A DNA stretch of 64,000 nt, taken from contig DLHS01000016.1 in the NCBI GenBank assembly GCA_002483345.1, forward strand, positions 155,224 through 219,223, given 5' to 3'. This DNA comes from Bacteroidetes bacterium UBA7662 (lineage in GTDB: Bacteria > Bacteroidota > Bacteroidia > UBA7662). The notes below the pieces were generated by a model, which was not told the DNA's origin, did no database searches, and saw only the letters and a list, made by a program, of their open reading frames with translations. The number at the start of each line of letters is the position of its first letter. Position 1 is the first letter of the stretch. The translations under genes and the position numbers were made by a program. Shown piece after piece: positions 25,383 to 33,908 of the stretch.

Positions 25383-26420
25383 CTAAAATGCATTTAAACT
25401 TCTGAACTGATATTCCATTATAAAAGCCCTGTGGGGGCCAAGCGGAGAGGCATGGTAAGGCATCCTGCCAAAAAAATGGATCAGGTTCTGAACATCCGTT
25501 TTAACAGGTTGATATTTGGAATACCCCAGCAGCAGGCCGTTGCGCATCCCAAAGCGGTATTGAAAACGACTCTGGTTGTAAAACTGCTCCCCCTTTTTGG
25601 CATAGGGCAGATTATCAATCTGAAGCATGGTCCCCAATTCATATAAAAGGGGTTGGTATCCGCTGAATTTATCATAACGCATAGCCGCACTTACGAACGG
25701 CAATCCACCCTGAGCATAGTAAAACCCTAATTCGCCTGAACCTGTCCAGTAACGGTCAAAGCGATCCCCTAATCCGATGCCTCCAAACGGGGGGCCGTCA
25801 TTGGCATAATAAAGATTGAGGAAATTGAGACCGATTGACACAAAACCGAGTTGCTGGTTCCGTTTATGATTGATCCCGTTGATAAAGTAGGACCCAAGGC
25901 TTACGGAATAATCAAAAGGATTGTAAAGGGCACCCATAGACTGGCCGATACTGACAAACAGCGGCCTTCCATTGAGTGGCAGGGTATTCCCAAAACCTAC
26001 ACCGAGCAAGGGAATGTTTCTCCATTCTACATTGATTTTATTACGCTCGGTATTAAGAAGAGAGGAGCCAAGTCCCCCCCTGTATAATTCAATCTCTGTC
26101 TGAAAACCACCAATGGCATGCCATTGATGCTGCGAGACAACCTGAGCCAGCGCAAAAGATGAAAATAACCGAAAGGCACTTTTCCTTTTTTTGTTTAGTT
26201 CCACATGCAAACCAATGCTGACTCCCCAGACTGCCTTTTTTTGCTCAATCATCATTTTGCGAAAACCGTCCAGCTGGGTACTTATGTCATCGTTGGGAAT
26301 GGGCTGTCCATGTAAAGCCGGAGAAAAAAACAGGGTGCCTGCCAGAAGCAGGGAGATCAGTGAAATTCGTTTATGTATCAAAGCCTTGTTTTGACACAAC
26401 TTACCGTGACATTTTTTCAT
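25383..26420 (-). CDS. Predicted outer membrane beta-barrel protein, unknown function
   Basis: 345 aa. A signal peptide (HKRISLISLLLAGTLFFSPALHGQ) is followed by a sequence rich in alternating aromatic and small residues (GVSIGLHVEL, LPLLGVGFGNTL, LGFVSIGLNFLNLYY, FRYGMRNG-like strands), ending in aromatic residues as barrel proteins often do. No named family is recognised. It forms an envelope pair with the downstream lipoprotein gene. Confidence 0.65.
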   Translation of the reverse strand: MKKCHGKLCQNKALIHKRISLISLLLAGTLFFSPALHGQPIPNDDISTQLDGFRKMMIEQKKAVWGVSIGLHVELNKKRKSAFRLFSSFALAQVVSQHQWHAIGGFQTEIELYRGGLGSSLLNTERNKINVEWRNIPLLGVGFGNTLPLNGRPLFVSIGQSMGALYNPFDYSVSLGSYFINGINHKRNQQLGFVSIGLNFLNLYYANDGPPFGGIGLGDRFDRYWTGSGELGFYYAQGGLPFVSAAMRYDKFSGYQPLLYELGTMLQIDNLPYAKKGEQFYNQSRFQYRFGMRNGLLLGYSKYQPVKTDVQNLIHFFGRMPYHASPLGPHRAFIMEYQFRSLNAF

Positions 26421-26625
26421 AAGGTTGGGAAAAGGGTCTGGTCACCGACTGAAAACAACAGTCAATCATTGAATTAAGCCAATAATCAACAAGCCTCAAA
26501 AACATTCGTCGAAATGACCCCTGGTATTCCGGCAAAAGGCCTGATTGCTCCAATTAACCTGCCAAATAGTGTAAGCTGTTGTCCGAAATAACTATGTTAG
26601 CAGGAAGCAAATCATACTGACGTAT

Positions 26626-28770
26626 ATGCAACCCCATCGCTGGAGTTTTTCAACCGTAGGCGGCGTTAAACGGGTAAACCTCGAAAGTGGTGCCGACCTC
26701 GCCCATCTTGACAATCTTGACCCCAAACTCTGGACCGCACTCAGTTGTCCTGTCCAGGGTCTGGAGATAGATGCAAGAACGCTTGAACTCATTGATACCG
26801 ACCACGACGGACAAATCCGTGTTCCGGAGATCCTGGCAGCCGTACGCTGGGTGCTTGGCATACTCCGCCATCCGGATGATCTGCTGAAGCAGGAAGAAAG
26901 CCTGCCGCTGGACGCCATCGACCCGGACAAGGAAGCAGGGCAACAACTGCTTGCTTCCGCCCGCATCATAGCGCACAACCTGGGTCATAGCGCAGATCCA
27001 AGGCTCCATGTAGGGGAAACCAGCGATACAGCCCGCATTTTTGCCAATTCCAGGCTCAATGGTGACGGTATTATCACCCCTCAAAGCACAGATGATGCTG
27101 CTTTGCAACAGTTAGTCGGAGAAATCATGGCTACTGTTGGCAGTCAGACCGACAGAAGTGGTCAACCAGGCATCGGCATTGAACAGATAACGGCTTTTTT
27201 CGATGCTATTGACAGCTGGCTCAACTGGTATGACCTCGGACAGGCAAGAACCGAAATCCTACTCCCTTATGGCTCCAAAACAGCAGAAGCCTGGACATTG
27301 CTTGGTCAATTGCGAACCCGTATAGATGATTACTTCCTGCGTTGCCGTTTGGCAGCCTACGACCCTGCAACAGCAGCTGCACTCAATCTTCAGACCGAGA
27401 GAGTAGCTGCAATCAGTGCCCGGGAACTTACCGGGGCCCTTGATGAGATCGCGACCTATCCGCTTGCCCGGATTGAAGCAGGCAAACCACTTCCCCTGAC
27501 TGCAAGCCTGAACCCTGCCTGGGAAGCATCCATAGAACAATTTCGGCAGTTTTTTATCCCTGACGCCACACAACTGACTGAAATCGTTTGGGAAAACCTG
27601 AAAAAAAGCCTGGAGCCCTATGCAGACTGGATGGCTTCGAAAAGCGGGGAAAATGTAGAGAATCTGGGGGTGGATCGCCTGCGTGCCCTTCAGCAGGGGC
27701 CCCTGCGGAATGCGCTGGAGGCGCTGATTACCTCCGACCTTGAACTATCTGACGAAGCAGATTCTATTTTGCTGGTCGACCAACTGGTTCGGTATTATCG
27801 TGACTTATACCGCCTTCTGCAAAATTTCGTCACTTTTTACGATTTCTACGCGCCGGGAGAAAAGGCCATTTTTCAGGCGGGGACACTTTACATAGATCAA
27901 CGCAGCACAGAATTGTGCATGAAGGTACTCGATACCAGCAGGCACAATACCATGGTCGCGCAAAGTGGTATGTTCCTGCTCTATTGCCGTTGCACCCGCA
28001 AGGCCACGGGAGAAGAGCAGCTCATCGTTGCAGCCCTTACCAATGGCGACATTGACAATCTTGTAACCGGTCGAAATGCCCTCTTTTATGACCGTCATGG
28101 TCGAGACTGGGACGCTACTGTTGTTCGGGTTGTTGAGAATCCCATCAGCATACGTCAGGCATTCTGGGCTCCTTACCGTAAGGTGTCCCGGTTCATTGAA
28201 ACGCAGGTAAATAAATTTGCTGCCGAACAAAACAACAAATCGGAAGCAAGCCTCACCGCAGGTGTAAACGCCACGGCGGCCGATGCACAGGCAGCTGCCC
28301 TGAACCCTGTTCCGGCAACACCTGCTGCGGCCCCGGCGGCCTTTGATATTGGCAAATTTGTGGGGATTTTCGCGGCAATCAGTCTTGCGCTGGGGGCTAT
28401 CGGCACTGCTATTGCTTCGCTGGTGACGGGTTTTATGGGGCTTATCTGGTGGAAGATGCCGATTGCCATAGCCGGTCTGCTGTTACTCATCAGTGGGCCC
28501 TCCATGCTGCTTGCCTGGTTGAAGCTTCGCCAGCGGAATCTGGCGCCATTGCTCGATGCCAATGGCTGGGCTATTAACGCAAGAGCTACGGTAAACATCC
28601 GCTTCGGTAATCTGCTCACCCGGCTGGCAGAATTGCCGGTGGGTGCCAAACTGAATATTCAGGACCCTTTTGCTGGTAAAAAGCGGCCCTATCTGCCCAT
28701 GTTGCTTTTGCTGGGGCTTATTGCCGGGGCTGTATTGTTTGCGCTGTGGAAAGGATGGGTCAGGTTTTAA
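26626..28770 (+). CDS. EF-hand-containing membrane protein of unknown function
   Basis: 714 aa. The N terminus has a recurring-looking SFSTVGGVKRVNLESGADL motif, then a canonical EF-hand loop at residues 57-68 (Asp57, Asp59, Asp61, Gly62, Ile64, Glu68), and a weaker second loop near NGDGIITP. A long helical middle follows. The end has an Ala/Pro-rich linker and three membrane segments (about 583-615, 618-640, 690-712). No signal peptide is seen, so the large N-terminal part is probably cytoplasmic. Calcium binding is inferred from the loop. I do not recognise an established function. It stands alone between divergent and convergent neighbours. Confidence 0.75.
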   Translation: MQPHRWSFSTVGGVKRVNLESGADLAHLDNLDPKLWTALSCPVQGLEIDARTLELIDTDHDGQIRVPEILAAVRWVLGILRHPDDLLKQEESLPLDAIDPDKEAGQQLLASARIIAHNLGHSADPRLHVGETSDTARIFANSRLNGDGIITPQSTDDAALQQLVGEIMATVGSQTDRSGQPGIGIEQITAFFDAIDSWLNWYDLGQARTEILLPYGSKTAEAWTLLGQLRTRIDDYFLRCRLAAYDPATAAALNLQTERVAAISARELTGALDEIATYPLARIEAGKPLPLTASLNPAWEASIEQFRQFFIPDATQLTEIVWENLKKSLEPYADWMASKSGENVENLGVDRLRALQQGPLRNALEALITSDLELSDEADSILLVDQLVRYYRDLYRLLQNFVTFYDFYAPGEKAIFQAGTLYIDQRSTELCMKVLDTSRHNTMVAQSGMFLLYCRCTRKATGEEQLIVAALTNGDIDNLVTGRNALFYDRHGRDWDATVVRVVENPISIRQAFWAPYRKVSRFIETQVNKFAAEQNNKSEASLTAGVNATAADAQAAALNPVPATPAAAPAAFDIGKFVGIFAAISLALGAIGTAIASLVTGFMGLIWWKMPIAIAGLLLLISGPSMLLAWLKLRQRNLAPLLDANGWAINARATVNIRFGNLLTRLAELPVGAKLNIQDPFAGKKRPYLPMLLLLGLIAGAVLFALWKGWVRF

Positions 28771-28884
28771 CTTAGGTGTCCTGTTAGGGGCCTCAGGCAC
28801 CGGATAAATTAACCTGCACATACCAAAATCATTCCCGACACCTGAGGCTCCCGAAGCCCCCGGTGAAGACGCTGGAAGAAAATA

Positions 28885-29580
28885 CTACATCGCTGGTAAA
28901 CGCAATCGAAAACCAACGCCGTGAACATTCTCCAACACAAGGCGATCATCGTATTGCAGGTATTTTCTGAGCCTTGACACAAACACATCCAGGCTTCTGC
29001 CCAGAAAGTAGTCGTCATCTCCCCAAAGCGCGAGCAGTATTTCTTCCCGTTTGAGTAACTGGTTGGGATGCGCACAGAAAAAGGCCAGCACATCCGCCTC
29101 CTTTTGCGTAAGCTGCCGCAGACCTTGGGCGTGTTCCAGCATGAGATTGTCGTAATCAAATTGATAGGTTCCCAGATCGGTGACACGGGCTGTCGCCGTG
29201 ATGGGCCTGCTGCGCCTTAAAAAAACCTCTATCCGCAATAACAGTTCTTCTATGCTGAAAGGTTTGGTTAGATAGTCGTCACCTCCAAGGCGAAAACCCT
29301 GTAAACGGTCTTCCTTCTGCCCTCTTGCGGTCAGAAAAAGAATAGGCACCTGTGAGTCGCGCTGGCGGATTCCTGTTGCGAGGTCAAATCCATCCCTTTT
29401 GGGCAGCATTACATCAAAAATACAAAGGTCAACATGGTCTGCCTGCCAGGCTTCCCAGCCTGCTTCTCCGTCGGCTGCATGGGTCACCCGGTAACCGGCC
29501 TGTTCCAGGTTGTCGCGCACCACAAAGGCGAGGTTTAAATCGTCCTCAACAAGCAGCAAATGGAGCTCCGGTTTATTCAT
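28885..29580 (-). CDS. OmpR/PhoB-family response regulator
   Basis: 231 aa. The receiver domain has the acidic pair in VEDD, phosphoacceptor Asp56 in IFDVMLP and the lysine in YLTKPF. The C-terminal winged helix (about 130-228) carries LTQKEADVLAFFCAHPNQLLKREEIL. It is encoded after its histidine kinase with an ATGA overlap. Direct TTAACA repeats upstream of the kinase gene are candidate binding sites. Confidence 0.94.
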   Translation of the reverse strand: MNKPELHLLLVEDDLNLAFVVRDNLEQAGYRVTHAADGEAGWEAWQADHVDLCIFDVMLPKRDGFDLATGIRQRDSQVPILFLTARGQKEDRLQGFRLGGDDYLTKPFSIEELLLRIEVFLRRSRPITATARVTDLGTYQFDYDNLMLEHAQGLRQLTQKEADVLAFFCAHPNQLLKREEILLALWGDDDYFLGRSLDVFVSRLRKYLQYDDRLVLENVHGVGFRLRLPAM

Positions 29581-30836
29581 ATGGCTGGGAAACAGAGATA
29601 AAAACTACTTCCTTCTCCGGTTGTACTTTCCAGCCGAACACGGCCTTTGTGGGCACGGGCCAGTTCAGCTACATAGTGTAATCCAAGCCCGAAACCTTTA
29701 ACATCGTGTACATAACCGGTGGGGATGCGGTAAAATTTCTGGAAGATGCGTTTCTGATACTCAGTTGCTATGCCTGGCCCTTTATCCTTTACACAAATAA
29801 TAATCTCTCTGCCTTGTTTTTGGGCGGAAAGTACGATGGTTGTACCTGATGGGCTGTACTTAGTAGCGTTGTCGAGCAGGTTGTATAACATATTGCTGAA
29901 ATGCAAAGGATCCGCTTCTACCCAAAGGTCTCCCTCCGGCAGTACGAGTTTCAGCTGATGGGTAGCCTGTAAACCCAGCCTGGCGGCTTCTGCAGCTTTT
30001 TGCAAGGCCTCTTTCACATCCAGTTTCTCCTTCCTGAGTTCGATGCTGCCCCTGTCTGTTACCGCCATCTGCAATACACGCTCTACCTGTTGCCGCAACC
30101 TCGTGGTTTCGTGCTGTATAATGCCTACATAATTCTGCAAACGCTCCGGCTGGCGGCAAATATCCGGGTGCTGAAGTGTTTCTGCTGAAATAGCAATGGT
30201 GGAAAGAGGCGTTTTGAACTCGTGGGTCATGTTATTCACGAAATCTTTCTGCACCTCGGACAACCGTTTCTGCCTGAAAATGAGAAAAAGGGCATACACA
30301 AAAAATACCAGCACCAACAACATCACCGAAGCAGAAAAAAGCCAGATACCCATCTGTCCCACCAATCCCGTGGTTTTTCCGGGAAAAAGTACTGCGAAAT
30401 AATTGTTTTCAGCATAGACTCTGGGCAATGTACTGGGCTTGTCCCTGCGATCGCTGCCTGCAGTTATGTAATCACCATAGCGCAGTTGTTCCGAACTGCA
30501 ATCGTAGATCCCATATTCAAAATCAAGGGCAATCCGGCGTTTATCAAACTCATGGCGAAGGGCTACTTCAAGCAGATTGGCATCTATCTGGTCGTTCACC
30601 ATCACGACAAAATAATTTGATGCCGGCTGGGTAACCGGCTCCCCCACCGGAGAAAAATTGCGGTTATCGCGTAACAGCAATGCCGCTACCTGCTTGAGTG
30701 CAATGCTGACCTGTTGATTGAACTGCTTCTCCTTCAGATCAAAAGCCTGCATAAACCAAAAGCCCTGTAATACAGTAGTGCCGATTATGGCAAGACCGGC
30801 AAACAAGAGGAGGCGGCGGAAGCTGGCGTTTTTCAT
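29577..30836 (-). CDS. Sensor histidine kinase
   Basis: 419 aa. Two membrane segments (about 9-29 and 165-190) enclose a periplasmic sensor region of about 135 residues. No HAMP is obvious. The H-box is MTHEFKTPLSTIAIS, the N-box NLLDNATKYSP, and the G boxes DKGPGI and GFGLGLHYV. The layout resembles the RprX-type kinases of Bacteroidota. The signal is unknown. The response regulator gene follows with a 4-nt overlap. It is divergent from the DUF1573 gene. Confidence 0.93.
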   Translation of the reverse strand: MKNASFRRLLLFAGLAIIGTTVLQGFWFMQAFDLKEKQFNQQVSIALKQVAALLLRDNRNFSPVGEPVTQPASNYFVVMVNDQIDANLLEVALRHEFDKRRIALDFEYGIYDCSSEQLRYGDYITAGSDRRDKPSTLPRVYAENNYFAVLFPGKTTGLVGQMGIWLFSASVMLLVLVFFVYALFLIFRQKRLSEVQKDFVNNMTHEFKTPLSTIAISAETLQHPDICRQPERLQNYVGIIQHETTRLRQQVERVLQMAVTDRGSIELRKEKLDVKEALQKAAEAARLGLQATHQLKLVLPEGDLWVEADPLHFSNMLYNLLDNATKYSPSGTTIVLSAQKQGREIIICVKDKGPGIATEYQKRIFQKFYRIPTGYVHDVKGFGLGLHYVAELARAHKGRVRLESTTGEGSSFYLCFPAI

Positions 30837-30879
30837 TTATATGGCCAAACTAAGACGATTTTAGGGGATTTTATGATCG

Positions 30880-30917
30880 TTAACAGCTCATTAACAAGCG
30901 TTCGGGGGCTGTTAACA
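30880..30917. promoter_or_regulatory. Helically phased TTAACA direct repeats in the kinase/DUF1573 divergent region
   Basis: TTAACA occurs at 30880-30885, 30891-30896 and 30912-30917, spaced 11 and 21 bp, so all face the same side of the helix. A related TTAACC follows at 30956, 44 bp on. The last full copy is part of the 12-bp palindrome GCTGTTAACAGC (30908-30919). PhoB/OmpR-type regulators bind direct repeats spaced by about 11 bp; the adjacent regulator is the obvious candidate. Role inferred. Confidence 0.5.
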
Positions 30918-30977
30918 GCATTTCAGAAAACTGTCTCCCAACTTTGACAACAAGTTTAACCCTTAAAACCAAAGTGT

Positions 30978-31382
30978 ATGAAAAAACTACTCTTCTTTTT
31001 TGTACTGGCTGTAGCAGCCGGCACAACAACCGCCCAAACCCTGGCCGATGCCGGTGAAAAAGAGGCGAAAACAACTGCCAAAGTGCTGGCCTGGGAAAGT
31101 CAGGATTATGATTTTGGCGTCATGGAACAGTCGAAACCCCAAACGGCTGTCTTCAAATTCCAGAACAAAACCGACAAAGCAGTTGTCATCTCTCAGGTAA
31201 AACCTGCCTGCGGATGTACAGTGGCAGATTATTCGCGTTCTCCCATCTTGCCCGGCGAATGGGGTGAAGTAAAGGCAAACTACAATGCCGCCGCGATGGG
31301 ACAATTCCGGAAAACGATTCAGGTAGTTACTTCAGCAAGTGAAACACCGGTTTCCCTTACCATCACCGGAGAGGTCAAATAA
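30978..31382 (+). CDS. DUF1573 exported protein
   Basis: 134 aa. A signal peptide (KLLFFFVLAVAAGTTTAQ) is followed by one DUF1573 domain: YDFGVMEQSKPQTAVFKFQN, then VKPACGCTVADYSRSPILPGE and a final TITGEVK strand. The domain is an Ig-like fold common in Bacteroidota exported proteins; function is unknown. It is divergent from the two-component system and shares its regulatory region, so it may be a target of that system. Confidence 0.9.
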   Translation: MKKLLFFFVLAVAAGTTTAQTLADAGEKEAKTTAKVLAWESQDYDFGVMEQSKPQTAVFKFQNKTDKAVVISQVKPACGCTVADYSRSPILPGEWGEVKANYNAAAMGQFRKTIQVVTSASETPVSLTITGEVK

Positions 31383-31422
31383 AGCTGCCCGCCCTGTGCT
31401 CTCAGTGTCCTAAGTGGTTAAA

Positions 31423-31473
31423 CACGGAGGGCACGGAGGGCACGGAGGGCACGGAGGGCACGGAGGGCACGGG
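31423..31473 (+). repeat. Tandem 9-bp repeat
   Basis: CACGGAGGG is repeated five times exactly from 31423 to 31467, followed by a partial CACGGG. It occupies most of the gap between the DUF1573 gene and the convergent DUF2461 gene. The flanking text (GTCCTAAGTGGTTAAACACGG) is non-coding. Confidence 0.92.
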
Positions 31474-31475
31474 CT

Positions 31476-32141
31476 TTAACTGAAGGCACCTCTTAAAAAC
31501 GCGTTCATCTCAAAACAAGCCGTATAAGCCTTCATCAGGGCATCATCCAGCCTGGGCTGATCTGTCAATGCTGAAGGCAGGGTGCAGCTGAAGTAAAATT
31601 GTTTCATCGCCAGTTTAGGCTCTTCCGCTACCCTTTCAGACCAGGGCGGGGTAAGCCTCTTTTGCACATCCCCCTGCAACTCGCCGAATTGTTTCCTGAA
31701 GGCAGGATTATTACAGACGGCCTGAAAAGTTTTTACATCTGTGGCAATATGCTGTCTGAGTTTTTCAAGCGCTGCAGGCTCCAGGGCATAAGCACCCCCA
31801 TAAATCTCGATATCGCCTGTACCCAACTGAAAGTAAAAACCGGGATAAGCCTTGTTTTTCTTTCCGTAAGGAGAAATATTGGCAGACAAGTGGGTATTGT
31901 AAGGCGTCTTGTCTTTAGAAAACCGGATATCGCGGTTAATGCGGCTGATGGCATCTGCCGGTTGGATGGAAAGACCCGGTTCATACGCCCGGATGCGGTT
32001 GATCATATGGGCAACAAACTGCTGAAAAGGGACTTTTACAGCTCTTTCGTACCGTTTGCGGTTTTCATCAAACCAGGTAGTGTTGTTATTCTGGGCTAAT
32101 TCGATAAAGAATTGCCTGAAATCGGGGTTCAGCTGATTCAT
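31476..32141 (-). CDS. DUF2461 family protein
   Basis: 221 aa, typical length. RQFFIELAQNNNTTWFDENRKRYE at the N terminus and SRINRDIRFSKDKTPYNTHLSANISP and PGFYFQLGTGDIEIYGGAYA are the hallmark segments of DUF2461 (TIGR02453). Cytoplasmic; the biochemical role is unknown. It follows the ECF sigma factor gene by one base on the same strand. Confidence 0.92.
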   Translation of the reverse strand: MNQLNPDFRQFFIELAQNNNTTWFDENRKRYERAVKVPFQQFVAHMINRIRAYEPGLSIQPADAISRINRDIRFSKDKTPYNTHLSANISPYGKKNKAYPGFYFQLGTGDIEIYGGAYALEPAALEKLRQHIATDVKTFQAVCNNPAFRKQFGELQGDVQKRLTPPWSERVAEEPKLAMKQFYFSCTLPSALTDQPRLDDALMKAYTACFEMNAFLRGAFS

Positions 32142-32142
32142 T

Positions 32143-33408
32143 TCAGTTGTTTGAGGATTGACATAAAAGCAGTTTTTTCTCTATAAGCCGCTTGTCCTGA
32201 GCAGAACCGGCGACCAAAAGTGCAGCTTCAAAAGCTTCCATGGACTTTTGAGGCTGATTTTTACGCAACCATAAATCGCCTTCCAGCATAAGCAGGATGT
32301 GATTCCGGGAAAGAACGGTTTCTCTTTTCAAGATCTCCAGTTGCCGGAGGCATTCCGTGGGTTCGGTTATATAACTGGTGGCTGCCAGCTTGTTGAGAGA
32401 TACCCATGGAGATGGTGCAACCTTTTCGAGTTGTTCATATAAATAACAGATAGCTGTCCAGTCGGTGTCTCCGAAAGTTTTGGCTGCACAATGCATAGAG
32501 GCAATGATAGCCTCGATATGATAACGGGTCAGCAGGTTGCTCCGGGTAGCTGACCGGAGATACTTATATCCTTCTTCTATAAAGGTCGGGTTCCATAGGG
32601 AACGGTCTTGTGTTTCCAGGGTGCACCAATGCCCGCTTTCATCCAGCCTTGCCGGAAAACGCGCCAGATTAAAGAACATCAGGGCAAGCAATGCCTGATT
32701 TTCAGCTTCTCCTGCACTTTCATGCAGCAGCAGCAGCTTACTCAAACGGATGGCCTCGTAACACAGGTCATATTTGATGGCTTCATCTCCTTTGCTGGTT
32801 TTATACCCTTCGTTGAAGAGTAGGTATAAAACCGTCCTTGCATTATCGAAACGGGTGATTTCACCATAGATGGCTGCCTGACTAAAGGCTGTTTTTTGTG
32901 TCTTAAGGGCATTTTTTGCTCTGAAAAGTGTCTTTTTAACTGCTTCTGCCTGCATCAGCAATGCCCTGGATATTTCTGTCCTCCCAAACCCGCAAAGCAG
33001 ATGGAGTGTAAGCACCACCTGACTCCTGTCGGGTAAGTCGAGCTGACAGCAAAGCAATAACAAACGCAGCTGTGCATCTGCTGCCTCCTCCATTTCGGGT
33101 TGAAAGGTTTGCTGAGAACCGATCTGTTCTGCCACCCCTGTAGAATCGGCGGGGACAAAGCGGCTTTCCTTTTTGAAGTGGTTGATGGCCTTGTTTTTCG
33201 CTACCTGCATGAGCCAGGCGGCCGGATTGTCGGGTAAAGGGTTGTAACGCCAGTGCACCAGCGCTGCCTCAAAGCTGTCCTGTACGAGGTCGAGTACCAC
33301 ATCGAGCTGTTCAAGGCCATATTTACGGCACAAAACAGCGACCATCTGCCCCGCATGGCTGCGGAACAGGTGGTCGGTTAATTTGTGTATACCACCGTCT
33401 TCCTGCAC
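32143..33408 (-). CDS. ECF42-type RNA polymerase sigma factor with long C-terminal extension
   Basis: 421 aa, roughly twice a normal ECF sigma factor. Sigma2 (about 10-80: DLVQDSFEAALVHWRYNP) and sigma4 (about 120-180) are followed by a 230-residue helical, TPR-like extension (DUF6596 type) containing LLFNEGYKTSKGDEAI. This architecture, with a DGPF/YCII gene beside it, defines the ECF42 group, which lacks a classical anti-sigma factor. The start is GTG at 33408, three nt after the stop of the YCII gene. Confidence 0.92.
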   Translation of the reverse strand: MQEDGGIHKLTDHLFRSHAGQMVAVLCRKYGLEQLDVVLDLVQDSFEAALVHWRYNPLPDNPAAWLMQVAKNKAINHFKKESRFVPADSTGVAEQIGSQQTFQPEMEEAADAQLRLLLLCCQLDLPDRSQVVLTLHLLCGFGRTEISRALLMQAEAVKKTLFRAKNALKTQKTAFSQAAIYGEITRFDNARTVLYLLFNEGYKTSKGDEAIKYDLCYEAIRLSKLLLLHESAGEAENQALLALMFFNLARFPARLDESGHWCTLETQDRSLWNPTFIEEGYKYLRSATRSNLLTRYHIEAIIASMHCAAKTFGDTDWTAICYLYEQLEKVAPSPWVSLNKLAATSYITEPTECLRQLEILKRETVLSRNHILLMLEGDLWLRKNQPQKSMEAFEAALLVAGSAQDKRLIEKKLLLCQSSNN

Positions 33409-33411
33409 AAC

Positions 33412-33762
33412 CTATTCTTCGCCTGTCTGGATGACTTCGCGTAATTCAAGTGTTGCGCCAAGTCGCAGCGACGGACAGTCCCGGGCGATGGCTGCTGCCT
33501 GCTCCAGCGAGTCGGCCAGCAGAAAATAGTACCCGCTGATTCCTTCCTTCGATTCAATATACGGGCCGTCGGTCAGCAGTGCTTTCTGTCCTGAAACGGT
33601 TTTTCCTTCCGGTGACAGCGGATTACCGGTTTTGAAATTGCCGGACGCGACCAGTTTGCCTACCCACTCCATGTGCTGTTCAATGTCTTTTTGCATTTCT
33701 TCGGGTGTCATCTGGCTGTATTGCCCCAGATCTTCCCGGATTAGCATGAGAAACTCTTTCAT
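33412..33762 (-). CDS. YCII-related/DGPF-domain protein
   Basis: 116 aa. EFLMLIREDLGQYSQMTPEEMQ at the N terminus and DGPYIESKEGISGYYFLLADS contain the DGPF-type signature (here DGPY). These small proteins accompany ECF42 sigma factors, and the sigma gene follows almost directly. Whether they sense a signal or are simply targets is not settled. Confidence 0.92.
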   Translation of the reverse strand: MKEFLMLIREDLGQYSQMTPEEMQKDIEQHMEWVGKLVASGNFKTGNPLSPEGKTVSGQKALLTDGPYIESKEGISGYYFLLADSLEQAAAIARDCPSLRLGATLELREVIQTGEE

Positions 33763-33908
33763 AATTCCGTTTTTTTAAAAGTTAAGGTGTTCTGAGCTTA
33801 TGACAAACTGTTTGCGAAAATGGGGACAGCAATTAGCTTTTTTTATCAGAGAATACCGGAACCAACCCCTGACCTTCCGGATCCGACAGGATTTTAATAG
33901 TTTGCAGC

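Noticed and set aside
28790..28848. Terminator between the EF-hand gene and the response regulator
   Set aside because: GCCTCAGG/CCTGAGGC can pair but the loop is about 43 nt and there is no T tail, so I do not call it.
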